Shown piece after piece: positions 25,260 through 49,346 of a stretch of 64,000 nucleotides of DNA. The stretch comes from Whitmania pigra. Taxonomy: Eukaryota > Annelida > Clitellata > Hirudinida > Haemopidae. The notes under the pieces were generated by a model. That model had not been told where the DNA came from. It was given only the letters and a program-made list of their open reading frames with translations, and did not search any database. The stretch covers positions 400,001 to 464,000 of the forward strand of contig JAJTWR010000395.1 of assembly GCA_021613335.1 (NCBI GenBank), in the 5' to 3' direction. Numbering within the stretch: the stretch's first letter is position 1; each line of letters begins with the position of its first letter. The translations under genes were made by a program, and so were the position numbers.

Positions 25260-25633
25260 AAATGTTGTTTAGATCATTAGTGAAACAATGAAAATAACTA
25301 AAAATTGTTAATAAAAGTGGCGTTCCTAATTTATGTTTAGAATTTTTTTAAATTTGTGTTTACTTTGTTTGTTTATGTTTTTTGTCTACGTTTGTGCTTC
25401 GGCTTCGTCTAATCGCCTTTTAGTTATAAATTTGTTATTAATAGTAATATTAATGCTGGTTATGTTTTTTTTATTAATCTCTTGGAACATTCAGAATATC
25501 GACTAAATACAAATTTAAACATAAATCGCTAAAGTTGTCGATACCTCTGAACGATTATTGAATGAATGTGTTTCTCGCTGCCAACAAAGACTTCCGTTCA
25601 AAGTAGCATATCGAACTTCAAACTTGCATTAAC
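25260..25633. promoter_or_regulatory. Probable promoter and 5' flank of P3, conserved upstream of P4
   Basis: 25260-25680 aligns closely with 37087-37503 upstream of P4, and in its first part with the P1 upstream (9882-10045). Conservation beyond the coding exons suggests a shared 5' UTR or promoter, although recent duplication alone would explain it. I see no convincing TATA box. Confidence 0.35.
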
Positions 25634-26260
25634 ATGTTTTGTTCTCTTGTTTCAAGAAATGGAACAATTTTCCTGCTGGCATTATTATTCACTCACATCA
25701 ATTTTGGGAATCATCACATTTCTTTGAGTAGAGATATTTTTAATGATGACATCATTGATGTAATTGATTCGCGAAGTAAGGCGAGTTTCGTGCTGACAAA
25801 TGTTCATCAGGTATCGGATGATACTGATGACAATGTCAAGTTTGATCCAGAGCAATGTGAATGTCTCACACTCAATCCTTTGTGTTTATTCAGTGATGAT
25901 GTTCCTTTATATGAAAATATTTCTAATGATCACGACGTTGATATAGCTGATTAGCAGAGTGATGCGAGTCTCATAATGGCAGATGTTTATCAGATATCAG
26001 ACGATACGATGTCAAATTTACTCCAGACCATAATGAGTGTCTTATACTCAATTCCTTGTGTTCATTCGATAATGACGTTTCTTTGAGTGCAGACATGTCT
26101 GATAATAACGTTGTTGATGAAACTGATTCGCATACTGATGCAAGTTTCGTGTTCATCAGGTATCAAGGGATACTGATGGCAATGTCGAATGTGCTGTAGG
26201 GCGAAGTGAACGTCATTCATTAAAATTCTTTCGGTCATTAAGTAATGACAAATGTAAAAT
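25634..26260 (+). pseudogene. Degenerate repeated coding segment, unknown origin
   Basis: An open frame (25634-25954) starts with a signal-peptide-like run (TIFLLALLFTHINFG), then an acidic unit: SLSRDIFNDD, ASFVLTNVHQVSDDTDD, CECLTLNPLCLFSDD. The unit recurs twice more downstream at a spacing of about 180 bp, with stops and frame changes (DASLIMADVYQISDDT near 25965; NECLILNSLCSF near 26030 in a shifted frame; VSLSADMSDNNVVDETDS near 26075). The first 50 bp are also present upstream of P4 (37457-37503), where the homology ends. I do not recognise the family. It could be a decayed host gene or part of an unknown mobile element. Confidence 0.4.
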
Positions 26261-26470
26261 GTTTTACATTGATAATGAAACCTTGTTTCATACGGAGATC
26301 TCTTTGGGTCATGCAGTAAGGCAATTAGGCTTACCCAATGTTCGCATTCGGGCTGTTATCGAAATGGGGCATGACGATCCCCATCTGCCAAAAGTACAAA
26401 ACAGCTAATTCGATTTATCTTTCGGTTTCCCGATAAGGGTAAACAAATTTGAGAATATTGTGAATCTTTT

Positions 26471-27241
26471 TTGGCATGGCAATTGAGGGTACCTGTTCGA
26501 AATATAGATTATGTTCTTCCAACTCCTATTTCTGTAGGAGAGGAATTGCTCTTTCATCTGGGTGAAAATATTGTTGAATATTTTCCGGATCTTAAAGAAA
26601 ATCTGGGAGTTATCAAATACTTTGTTGAAGTAGTCAGAGAGCGAGGTAAAGAAAATTGTGCTTATAGACTTTTATTGATCATCCATGATTTCACTTTGTT
26701 GCGAGGGTCTACTGATGTGTTGAGTATGGAGCGAGTTTTGACTTGTCGTTTGGGGGAAAGCCCAAATGGGTATATTCTGGAAGGTTGGCAGAATCTCAAA
26801 GCTGTCGAACCACTTCAGAAGGTTGCCAGAAATCAAGGGCAAAATCAGTACGCTCAAGGATACCGTCTTTGTAGTAACGACCAATCTTGGGTATCTTCGG
26901 GGAATAAGCCAGCAGATTATCTTTTGAAGCATTGGCAGAATCTCAAAACTGTCCAATGTTCTCATAAGATTACTGGAGATCCCGAGAATAGTACTCATTT
27001 TCATATTGAGAAACTTGCGAGCGATAAGACTGCGTTTAAGAGTCTGAAACATCTTTACGCTGAACGAATAAGTAAGTCGTCATATTTGGTTGATTGCTTT
27101 CGGAAAGCATTTTCTAATTCCATATGGTTTCGTGGTATTGACCGCTATGGAGTTCCTCATAATGTTTTCGTTAAGTATGTAACATCCTTCAAGCGAAGGA
27201 GGCTTAAATATTCGGGGATAAGGGTGTCGGAGTTTACCTAA
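26471..27241 (+). CDS. Uncharacterised ORF (256 aa) with an internal repeat
   Basis: A single unspliced open frame beginning MAWQLRVPVRNIDYVLP. It contains two similar blocks about 60 residues apart (EGWQNLKAVEPLQKV and KHWQNLKTVQCSHKI), then a basic C-terminus (SFKRRRLKYSG). Just upstream, 26235-26407 also reads as coherent protein (FYIDNETLFHTEISLGHAVR, PNVRIRAVIEMGHDDPHL) in a different frame, so the ORF may be the surviving part of a longer broken gene that began near 25634. I recognise no domain. Neighbouring GC-rich repeats at 27750-27895 suggest mobile DNA. Confidence 0.4.
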   Translation: MAWQLRVPVRNIDYVLPTPISVGEELLFHLGENIVEYFPDLKENLGVIKYFVEVVRERGKENCAYRLLLIIHDFTLLRGSTDVLSMERVLTCRLGESPNGYILEGWQNLKAVEPLQKVARNQGQNQYAQGYRLCSNDQSWVSSGNKPADYLLKHWQNLKTVQCSHKITGDPENSTHFHIEKLASDKTAFKSLKHLYAERISKSSYLVDCFRKAFSNSIWFRGIDRYGVPHNVFVKYVTSFKRRRLKYSGIRVSEFT

Positions 27242-28504
27242 AGTTTACCGTCAAAACAGCGGTAAAATTGGTTCTTTGGGGATTTGTTACATGTCCACAT
27301 GAGGTGATGATAAGGTGAGTCCGATAAGGTGATTCACTTTGTGTGGCTCGAATATGTTGTACGTCAATCGATAACAAATTAAATTCCAATTCAAACCCTT
27401 CATTGTACACATTGCAACGGGTACTCGGGGAAGGATCAAAAGATATTAAACGATCAAAGGAACCTTCGTGACTTAATGAGTGTCCGGTAAATTCTCTTTG
27501 TGCAGATTTCATACGTTGATTGTCAATCGATAATTTATATTAAATACCAACTTCAAATGTCCATGTAAAGTGAGGAAGTAGCCGGAATCCTAATAATATT
27601 TTAGACGATAAATCTTCCAATTAATGAAATTCCCTGATACCAATTAAACTCAAAACGGTCATAAAAGCATTCAACTAACTTCGAATTAAATTTGGAACCA
27701 GTTATCAGTTAATGCATTCAACTCACAATTTTTTTTTTAAATACGTTGACGGGGCTGTTTTGACGGGATTTTTCGTCCTGGGCTATTTTGTCATCGGTCT
27801 ATAATGACGGGGCTGTTTTGACGGGGCTATTTTGTCCTGGGCTATTTTGACGCGGGGATGTTTTGACGGGGCCATTTTGTCGCCGGCCAACCCCTACAGA
27901 ACAATCTAGCCTATTTTAGAAAAACGTATAACAAAACCATTGAAGTATTCTTGAAACACTTCAATCCCAGCTCTGGGGACATGGTGAGCCTCCAGTGTTT
28001 TCCAAAAAAGTCGATGATCCATAGGCATTGGCTAGTTTGAGCCAAAGAACGTGTTAACTGAGTTGGTTACTTTTTGCGTTTCTGATCGCCTCCCATATCA
28101 TGGTGGCATATTTTATGCAATTTCTGAGACACCTCCTTTTTGAACTAAAGTGTCAACTTGCTTGCTGTTGTAAAATAAATGATCCCTGCGGCCAAACATG
28201 ACAAATAGATTATTCCTTCCACATTTAAAACGAGATCGGTTGAAATGCTTCAGGCACTTGGATTCCTTCTCCTTAGGAATGCATAAGTTTTTAGCTATTT
28301 TCTAATAGTTGTCAACTGAGATATTGGTCAAGGCTGTTGCTATTATGCTTTGGAGCATTTTGAGTTTTAAAAAATTGAACTACTCCAAATTCGTCGATTA
28401 AAAAGACTATTTGAATCTTCAAAACATAAAGAAACATAATTATCAAACACTACTGAGATTTCCAGGCAGTCTTTCATTATGTTATAAAATATTTCTCGTA
28501 ACAA
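27242..28504. other. Gap between the unknown ORF and P4, with a GACGGGGCT repeat cluster
   Basis: I see no gene. 27750-27895 is a locally GC-rich cluster of imperfect units around TTTTGACGGGGCT and TTTTGTCCTGGGCTA. A fragment of it recurs at 35508-35545 inside the P4 intron, so it is dispersed and probably belongs to a mobile element. 28465-28504 matches the 3' flanks of P1 and P3. Confidence 0.5.
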
Positions 28505-37086
<8,582 letters not shown>

Positions 37087-37546
37087 CAAATGTTGTTTAG
37101 ATCAGTTAGTGAAACAATAAAAATAACTGAAAATTGTTAATAAAAGTTGCGTTCCTAATTTATGTTTAGAATTTTTGTAAATTTGTGTTTACTTTGTTTA
37201 TTTTTTTTGTCTACGTTTGTGCTTCGGCTTCGTCTAATCGCCTTTTAGTTATAAATTTGTTATTAATAGTAATATTAATGCTGGTTTTGTTTTTTTATTA
37301 ATCTCTTGGAACATTCAGAATATCGGCTAAATACAAATTTAAACATAAATCGCTAAAGTTGCCGAGGCCTCTGAACGATTATTGAATGAATGTGTTTCTC
37401 GCTGCCAACAAAGACTTCCATTCAAAGTAGCATACGGAACTCCAAACTTGCATTAAGATGTTTTGTTCTCTTGTTTCAAGAAATGGAACAATTTTCCTGC
37501 TAGCAACCTTCAAAGGACAGGTTTTGAAATAATATATCTAAAGTAC

Positions 37547-37851
37547 TGTTGTAAAGTTTTTGGAAATTAATTAAGTTTATATTGCTAAAATAATTAAATT
37601 TATATTTCATTATATTTGGTATCATTTTCGGGCACGAGGTATCTCAATTAATGCTGCAGAAAGTATTCTCGCTAATCACCTGACAAACAGCGAGAATCCA
37701 GACAACTCAGAAGCCCATATATCCATTTGCATCCTTAAGTACCTCAATTCCTTCAACGATTAACTTCCGTTATTCAGTTCCGTTAAATGAATACTTGCTC
37801 TAATAAACTTATTAGTTAACTAACTTATTTGCGAACTCCCGGGTTATTTCA
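37547..37851 (+). mobile_element. Solo LTR, 305 bp, with 4-bp target-site duplication GTAC
   Basis: It starts TGTTGTAAAG and ends GGGTTATTTCA, homologous to the 3' LTR at 32767-33048. GTAC flanks it on both sides (37543-37546 and 37852-37855). This fixes the LTR ends of the family and shows recombination between the two LTRs of a former full element. It sits between P4 and P5 next to the break in homology with the P3 upstream region (37503). Confidence 0.88.
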
Positions 37852-38085
37852 GTACCTTACCTTGGATTTAAGCGGATTGAGTCGTAAATGTCGCGTGAAA
37901 CAATTAGATATCAATGAGAGTATTAAACTTTTAAAAAAGTGACTCATAAGAATAAGGCAATGACATTTTTATGATTTCATAGAGACAATTCCTGAATTAC
38001 TTGTTTAAGTAAAAAATAACTTTCTTCACACTTCATAACTTCTTGCAGTTCTGCAAAAGGTTTGCAATTCGTTTACAGTTTAAGT

Positions 38086-41000
38086 TTATATATTTGGCGA
38101 AGGCCAGTATTCTGCTATGAGCGCTTCTGAAGTCGGCTCGTGGCTTATTGAACGGCAAACGATTTTCTTTGTGCCGCTGCTGATTGCCTTCTTGAATAAG
38201 TTGTGTAAGATGAAGTATCTGCACTCAGATCATCGGTTCGTCTGGGTGACGAACAGCTGATAGGAGATCAAGTCGTATTAAATGTCGCATTAATATTTAA
38301 GTGCGCTCTTGTGATATAATTTAAACTTTAATTAACTATTATCCCTTATCTGCAGATACAATTAGTTTCCAAAACTAATAATTATAATAAAAAATTATTC
38401 CAATTATAAGAACTAACAACATCAGTAATCCTATGATCAACAGGGTTGACCATGCCAGAAGAAAAGGAAACATTGCATTCAGTTTCATTTTGAGAATAAA
38501 AATAGTAAATTCATTCTCGTCCCCCCCCTCTGAAGGTCTGCTTTCGTTGTCTTGAATAAAAAAAAACGGAATTCAAACCAAGAAAAACCATTTATTTTGA
38601 GCCATTTCTATCGTCACCAAATTAATTGTCTGATGATAAAGCAGAGTTAAATCAATTATAAAATGGACTTACCACTCCCGAGAGAATCCAATTCGCTCGC
38701 ATCTGAAAGAAAACGAAGTTAAATAAAAAATAATTTATTTAAGTTAATAATTTGTTTACGTTTTACATATCATCAATTTATTAATCGTTTGAGAAGTATT
38801 AGCTCTGTTTACAATTCATGGCATTTTTTAAGTGCAAATCAATAACGGATTGTTTCCGAAAAATATTCACAACACTATAAGCAATAGCCACTCGGGGAGT
38901 AATTTCATATTAGCAATTATTACTAATAATTAGTATTGAGTAAGTATTGACAGTATTAACAAGTTCATTAATAGGTACTGCGAATTGTATAACGACTCGT
39001 GAGATTCAAGGGCAGACATGTGGTAATCAACTGGATTTTGAGAATCTTGAACTTTGCAGAGACAAATCCTTGAACATCTAATTTATTCGTACTCATATTT
39101 TCTATAACTTTAGAGACAATTTACTATGATTATGATTGTAAATTGTGAATGAAATGAATCTGATTCTTTTGTGCTCTTCATTTTATCTAACTTCATCTTT
39201 ACATTCGACCAAAGTCAGATGTTAGCAAAAAGAGAGTAGCTTTATATCATTGATTTTATTATTATTATTATTATTATTTCTGTCGTTATTACTATTATTA
39301 TTGCTGTTATTATTATTTTTGTTATTTTTATTATTATATTAATTATAATAATTTATAATGTATATCCTTAAGACTAAACCAAGCTTTGCTTTGTTCTAAT
39401 TTGGGGAGGATAAAATAAGACTTGTTTTTTTTTTGATTTTGTAACATTAATTGACTAATATTTGTTTTACAAAAAAACTCAATAAACAAAGTGCAATGCA
39501 GGAGTTAGAGCATTTTCATTTTCAGGATCTTCTTTTAAACTGTCATCAAAATCCTAAAAAAAAACTCCTTCTGCCATTGATCCTTTTTTTGTTGAATATA
39601 TAAATAAATAAAAATAAAATAAAATAAATAAATAAACAGTCACGATTAAATAAAAACAAATGTAAAAGTTCATACTTCGTTCATAGCAGTAACTACCTAG
39701 ATAGCCTGGTTTGCATCTTCCGCACAGTCCATACATATCATACGATGAATCTTCGCAATGAAACAGCTGTGAACACCTTACGTAATTTTGCCCGGTATAT
39801 TTTATGCAGGCTGTAAATAGGTCATAGGACTTTGTAGTAGTAGTAGTAATGTTTCTTTTTGTCTTGTTTATTTTCAATTGTCTAAATTCCCAATACTTGC
39901 ATATATGGCAGAGTATTTTGTTCCACCGCAAGTAAAATTTCGATTTCCTGTACATTTCTTAGTGCAATGTTTTGAAGAATTCCTCAAAATTATCTGTGGA
40001 TCTTTATTGTCACAGGTGCAGTAATTACCATTCTGCGAATAATAACTGATTCGTGAATTTATTCATTTGTGGATGCCTTTGGAGATTTATTTTATATTTT
40101 ATATAACTTTTGATTATGAATATGATTGTTAATGAAATGAATCTATAATATTTCATTTGGACTCTTCATTTCATCTAACTTCATCTTTACAACGACCGAA
40201 GTCAGCTGTTGGCTAGAAGAGAATACTATTATGTTATTGATTTTATTATTAATATTATTATTAATACTGTCGTTATTATTATTATTTTTAATTCATATTA
40301 TTATTATTATTATTATTATTATTACTGTCGTTATTATTAATATTGCTGTTATTATTACTATTACTATTTTTTTAATTCAGTCTAAAATAAAAAAGAAAAT
40401 TATGTTTATCAATGAAAATGATATTTAGCAATCTCAACGTTGCCTGGAGTATGGCAAATCGGTAATCCTCGCATCTTAGCAGACATTTTTCTATCGTCAT
40501 GTTTCCAGACATATGAACTTTTTTGCTGGTAAAGTTGGGACTTTGGTAGCATCCGAAATAGGACGGAAGTGGGGGGTTAACTGTAATGAAGCCAAATAAT
40601 TCAAATTTAATTATAATCAATTATAACATAATTATGATAAACTATAGTACAATATAAAACAACAACATTATAAATAAATTATAATATCATTATAATCATT
40701 TAAATTACCTATTATTTAATTAATACCCTTTATATTGTAAATATATTTTAAACGATTATAATATGGTTGTAAACTATTTCGATTTAATTATAATTAATTT
40801 GAATTTAATTGAATAATTTAATCATTTATTATGAATGAATTGTTAAATGACAAATTATTTTTTTGGCTTAAGAGTATCCCGTCACTCGCCTAGGTAGACT
40901 GAATATCCTTCTTCGCTGCCGCAGTAATTGATGCCGTCGTCGCATCTCCAGTTGCAAGTAGTTGCTGGTAATTCCCCAGCTACATCGACGTTGTTGTCGC

Positions 41001-43112
41001 AACCACAATATGTATTCGCCTATAGGAAATATCTCCATTTTAACGTTATTACGCTTTTACTTATTTACCAACATTCAACATTGCCGTTAGGGATCAAGAT
41101 TTTTAGCCGGGGCAGGAGAACAAAATACATGTTTAGGTATGGAACTATTTAAAGTATTAACTTTGATGTAATTTTGTGCCTTTGCTCAACTTCTCAAACT
41201 GTTTCCAATGTTACCGTGCAAATTCAATTATGAATGTAGTTATTTAGCCTTAATTCAAGACACATTTTCACAAATAAAACTTGTGCTTAATACTCCTTCA
41301 TTAACTTTTTTTGACTATCAGCCTCAATCAAGGCCTCAAGAGTAATTGAGACTTTTTGGATCGACTGACTTTATGATGGAAAGAAAAAGGTCACCTCTTA
41401 AAGTTATACTAGGGTTTACCCCCTGGGATAAGCTGAAAAGGCTGTATGTGAGAGAATATGTATGCAAGAAGGCTGAGATAAAAAAAGATTACACGAAGAA
41501 GAAACGCACTGTTTTCTCGGACGACCATTTCCTTCTTCTTTCCTTAACGAAGCCATGCTTTGCCAGCCATGGCAAACCAAGACTGGATGGATGGCCAAAC
41601 AGCCAACTCAAGTGATAGCGAATGGATTTCTAAGTGGCATTCGGAAAGAGACGATGAAAGAATTTTTGCCAAAGAATGTGGAAACATTACTAATTCTTTA
41701 CTATTTGAAGAGCTCTAGATCATTCGACAAAGTTGCCCAAAGTATCGGACGATTTTATTTATTATGATGCGTTATTGTGAGTTATTATGAATTATTAATG
41801 ACATGCATCGGTGAACGGATGATTAAGAATTTCGCGTTGGAGAGACTCCATTAGGAGTTCAAATCCCAGCCGCTGGCGAAAGCTTCCAGAATTAATACCT
41901 GACGATTGTATTCCACCAAATGACATTTTATGATTTTATGATAACTTGGATTCGGATGTGGAATAAACATTCTCATTTTAAAAAAGTTACAAAATTTCAT
42001 ACATATGATTTACGAATTTCCCCGGCTAAATCACGGCTACAACATGCCGGGTTCGGTGTCTCCGGTTGTTTCCTAATTGTCTCCATAGATAAGTTACGGA
42101 TGAACTCGTTAACTTCAATTTTAATAATAATAGCACCAAAGCAATACATTTTTAACACCTTAATTCCAGCAAAGACTTTTCTACCACCATAGCATTTTTC
42201 TAAGCATGTCTTCAGGTCGGTGAATTCATTCTTAACTGCAAATGTGTCGAAACAGCCCCGATAAATCAATACATTCTCATTAGAGGTCAAATCTGTTGCG
42301 ACAAGTTGAAGTTGAAAATAGATTTTTAAAAAAATAAGGAAAAAGAAAATTTTATTAATGAAATCCAACAAATAAATGTTAAGTTACCGCGTCCAAATAT
42401 TTCCATTTCTGCAATCGAAAGACCTTTGTTGGAGTGGGTACTGAGCTGAACTTCTGAGTAAATATCCATCGACGGATTGCAATTGACCCTCATGCCTTGA
42501 GGTTCGTTGGGTATTTGGAATGGATATTCGGAGCACCAGGCAGTGTTTCTGGATGTCGCCGTCACTTCTGCGATTAATTCGACTAAAAAATAATTTAAAT
42601 TTGCAGCTCTCACATCTAAAAAAAAAAGAAAAAAAGAAATTAATATGCAGAGGTTAAGTGGTTCTGTAAAATGAGGGCATTGCAAAAGCTACCGTTTCCA
42701 TGGTAAACGACGACATACTGAATGTTGTACCGTTCCCCCAAATTAACCACTATGAAGGTAGAGTAACGCTTCTTGCAAGGTTTGGTCATTGTTTCGCTAT
42801 TTAAGTAATTTGTGTCACCATCCACAACTTTCGGCATATTTGTAACGTTACAATATTTGGCTTCTTGCTTCAAAGCTACGTTCAAAATTAGGACCGTTTC
42901 TGCAACTTAATAAGTGAAATATGGTCTTTTATCGAATTGATTTTTTGGGTCACTTACTTTCCTTACCCACATATGAACCGGAAAGAAAGTGTTCGTGACT
43001 TTAATCAAGTTTGAGAATATAATCAGAAAACGATTAAACCAATTAATAAATTTATTTCCTGACCTGCGAGTGTTTCGAGAAAATGTCCAAAATGTGAGAA
43101 GCCAATAAACAT
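38086..43112 (-). CDS. P5: type I membrane receptor, F5/8C-WSC-WSC-EGF-TM (483 aa with proposed tail)
   Basis: Exons: 43112-43064 (tentative signal peptide MFIGFSHFGHFLETLA), 42899-42693, 42615-42388, 42292-42159, 41019-40890, 40580-40444, 40032-39897, 39810-39676, 38702-38673, 38550-38418, 38218-38086 (tentative). The lectin-like domain is about 17-161 (VVDGDTNYLNSE; YVVVYHG; WCSEYPFQIP). WSC 1 is 162-249 (YRGCFD; YCGCDNN; YCGSEEGYSVYL), WSC 2 250-340 (YFGCY; YCTCDN; TCGGTKYSAIYA) and EGF-like 341-385. The TM segment is about 419-440 (AWSTLLIIGLLMLLVLIIGI). The TM exon either reads to a stop at 38375-38377 or, as in P1-P4, splices at GTTAGT (phase 2) to a tail ending ALIAEYWPSPNI. The tail acceptor has a poor pyrimidine tract. 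Exons 5 and 6 have GC donors; the latter (GCAACG) is weak. Confidence 0.75.
41340..41770 (+). other. Unrecognised ORFs in P5 intron 4 and SINE-like T-arm
   Basis: Plus-strand frames 41346-41615 and 41555-41767 show no recognised domain and lie within an intron of P5, so they are probably relics or chance. At about 41848-41870 a run similar to 10068-10085 (GGAGTTCAAATCCCAGCC) looks like a tRNA-derived SINE fragment. Confidence 0.3.
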
Positions 43113-44128
43113 GGCGGTTCTTGTAAGTAGCTATCAACTTTGAGAATTGCAATGGTCAGTTTGTAAGCGGTCTAAGTGAGATGAAGGTTCGTAACGACAA
43201 CTAATTTCAAAAATATTTCACCGAATTTATAGCTCTCATTTTGTTTTGTTTATTGATCGTACCTCGATTACGACTTAGCTATCTTGCGCTTAAAATAGTT
43301 TTGCGAGATTTTCTTAGAGTTCTGCTCTTCATGGATTATAGGATTATACAATTTGTGTATTTTCTTAAATTAAAAATGTAAATGATAACATGTTAATAAG
43401 GTCATCCGCATTCTAATCGATAATAGTAAATACACGTTTTATATGTGCAAATGAGTCTTGAAATGACGGAATTACAGCCAAATAACTGTATTCATCACTG
43501 AATTTGCACGCTAGCATCGCAAATAGTTTTAAGAAGTTGGAGAAAAAAGCATTAAATGACACTGTTAATATATTAGAAAGTTTCCAATCTGAACATGTGT
43601 CTCGAACATCGGCCCCGGCTAAAAAAAGTGACTCCGTTCGATTGCTACATTCACCCCTACGACCAATAAAACTTGAGACGAATGGAAGTTGCGTGCGAGC
43701 ATGTACTACGCGTAAACTTCGGCCATTTTACATCATTTGTAAGACAAAGTTCATCAGTTGCTTTTTTCATAAATGTTTAAATATAACGGGAGACCTGGCC
43801 CTCCTCCTTGTAATTCCGCCACTGCTAATATTTTAATCGTAATTATTATTAAAATTATTTTTAACGTCTAAAGGCGTTTGGACAACATAGTGAAGACGAT
43901 TACGACGTGACCTCAACTTGGCAGAACAGAAAAAGTTTCACTCCTCAAACAATGCACAAAAGGAATGTGCAATGCAGTTGCAATTTCAATGCAACATCTC
44001 ACTAACACTAACAAGCTCAATTCTGTCAAGCGTTATTGCTACCTGGGTTACCTGGGTAGATAACCTAAACAGTTATCACAATAGATAATGTAAACAGTTA
44101 TCTTAATCAGTTTGTTGTCTTGTGGTCT
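43113..44128. other. Intergenic between P5 and P6
   Basis: The 5' flank of P5 and 3' flank of P6. A plus-strand frame at 43504-43836 has no recognisable domain. I see no exon with family splice phases. Confidence 0.4.
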
Positions 44129-47885
<3,757 letters not shown>

Positions 47886-49346
47886 GGATGTTGTATTCTG
47901 CCGCTAATGACTAATTTAAAAGATAACGATGCTACCGCAATAAAGTCATTTTCTGACTTACGAAATCAGATTGTTGTTACATAATTTTAACCAGTTTCCA
48001 TGTTTTGTTTACATTGTTCAAACGAACTACATGACAACTTTGTTTTTTTTTTATATTTAGATGCATCTTTCATTGATCCAATTAAAGTAAAAATAATAAA
48101 AAAATTATCTACTTCAATTTTGATTTGTCGCCTGTTGCGACATCGAATACCCAAACGTATGTTGTAGATCAGCAAAAAAACAACATAAAAACAAACAGGA
48201 ATCTAAAAAATGAAGAAGCATCTATTGGCTGTAAGCTAGAAAAAAGGTCATCTCAACTTGAGCGAGAGGATCCCCTTGGAAAAAGATGAAACGATGTCTC
48301 TACTGTGACACAACTTCAAATGCTTCCCCGCAAAAAAATCAAAATCAAAATGTGGGTCTTATTAGGATTTGAAGGGTTACGTTTAACTTACATTGTCGAA
48401 TTACGAAAAAATTCGCAATGCACGACACAATTAGATTAGATTTAATATCAATTAAATGTACAAAAGATGTTAAAGTCTGAATTTTTACAATATTATAATA
48501 TTATAATTCTTATCGGGGCGCATAATTTGTTTGTGTTTCACATCAGTTTTTTGTTTCATACATATAATATCAGTATTGTAATGGAAAAGCAAAATAATAA
48601 TGGCAAAGGCTGTTTATTAGATGTCCACCGTTGAAACATTGAAAACTATATATGCTACAAGCAGAACCGTCGAGAGTGGTTAAGGAGGGAAAGACCCCAG
48701 GAGCCCATAATTTGTTTGGGCTAGCTTCGACACCTGACTCGGTTCAGTGCAATTCGATAATTTAAGTGCAATTTCACTGCTCGAAATTCCAAATGAATGT
48801 TAACAGAAGAGCATTCCCTGACTTACAATTTCTTTCAACCATAACCATGTTAAATATGTTAATTAAAATCGTTGTGAACATATCGATATCATAACGTAAC
48901 TCAAATTATCTGGAAAATTGTTGATCTTAACTTTTCCATAAAAAATTTATAGCATATAACTTTAACGCAGAACATAAATAAACACTAATGTAACATGTAA
49001 GCAAATTTCTGATTCTTTTGGTTCTCGTCTCTGGACCACCCACATTTGCGGAAGTTGCTCCTCTCGATGGCCCCGAATCAATCTGAACTTTCCACTGCAC
49101 TGAACTTTCTCAAAAGGACATTTTTTGGAGTTTTTGAATAACTGAAATTGCTGGAATCGGATCTAATTTTATTCAAGTTATTATTATTATTAGTCGTTTC
49201 GAATCGATAGAAATTTGTTTTTGCAAGAAAATATCCATTTGGGAGGGAGTTCTTCCAAAAATAAAAATATAAAAACAGATATAAATATGCGGATGATTCA
49301 AGTCTGAACGAATGATATTGAATGAGATGTTGACAAATCAAAAATG
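47886..49346. other. Intergenic between P6 and P7
   Basis: 5' flank of P6 and 3' flank of P7. Short ORFs (47987-48175, 49078-49341 minus) show no domain. No repeat longer than about 30 bp is seen. Confidence 0.45.

Noticed and set aside
43504..43836. Plus-strand ORF of 110 aa between P5 and P6
   Set aside because: No domain, no paralogous copy and no splice-phase match; coding status cannot be supported.
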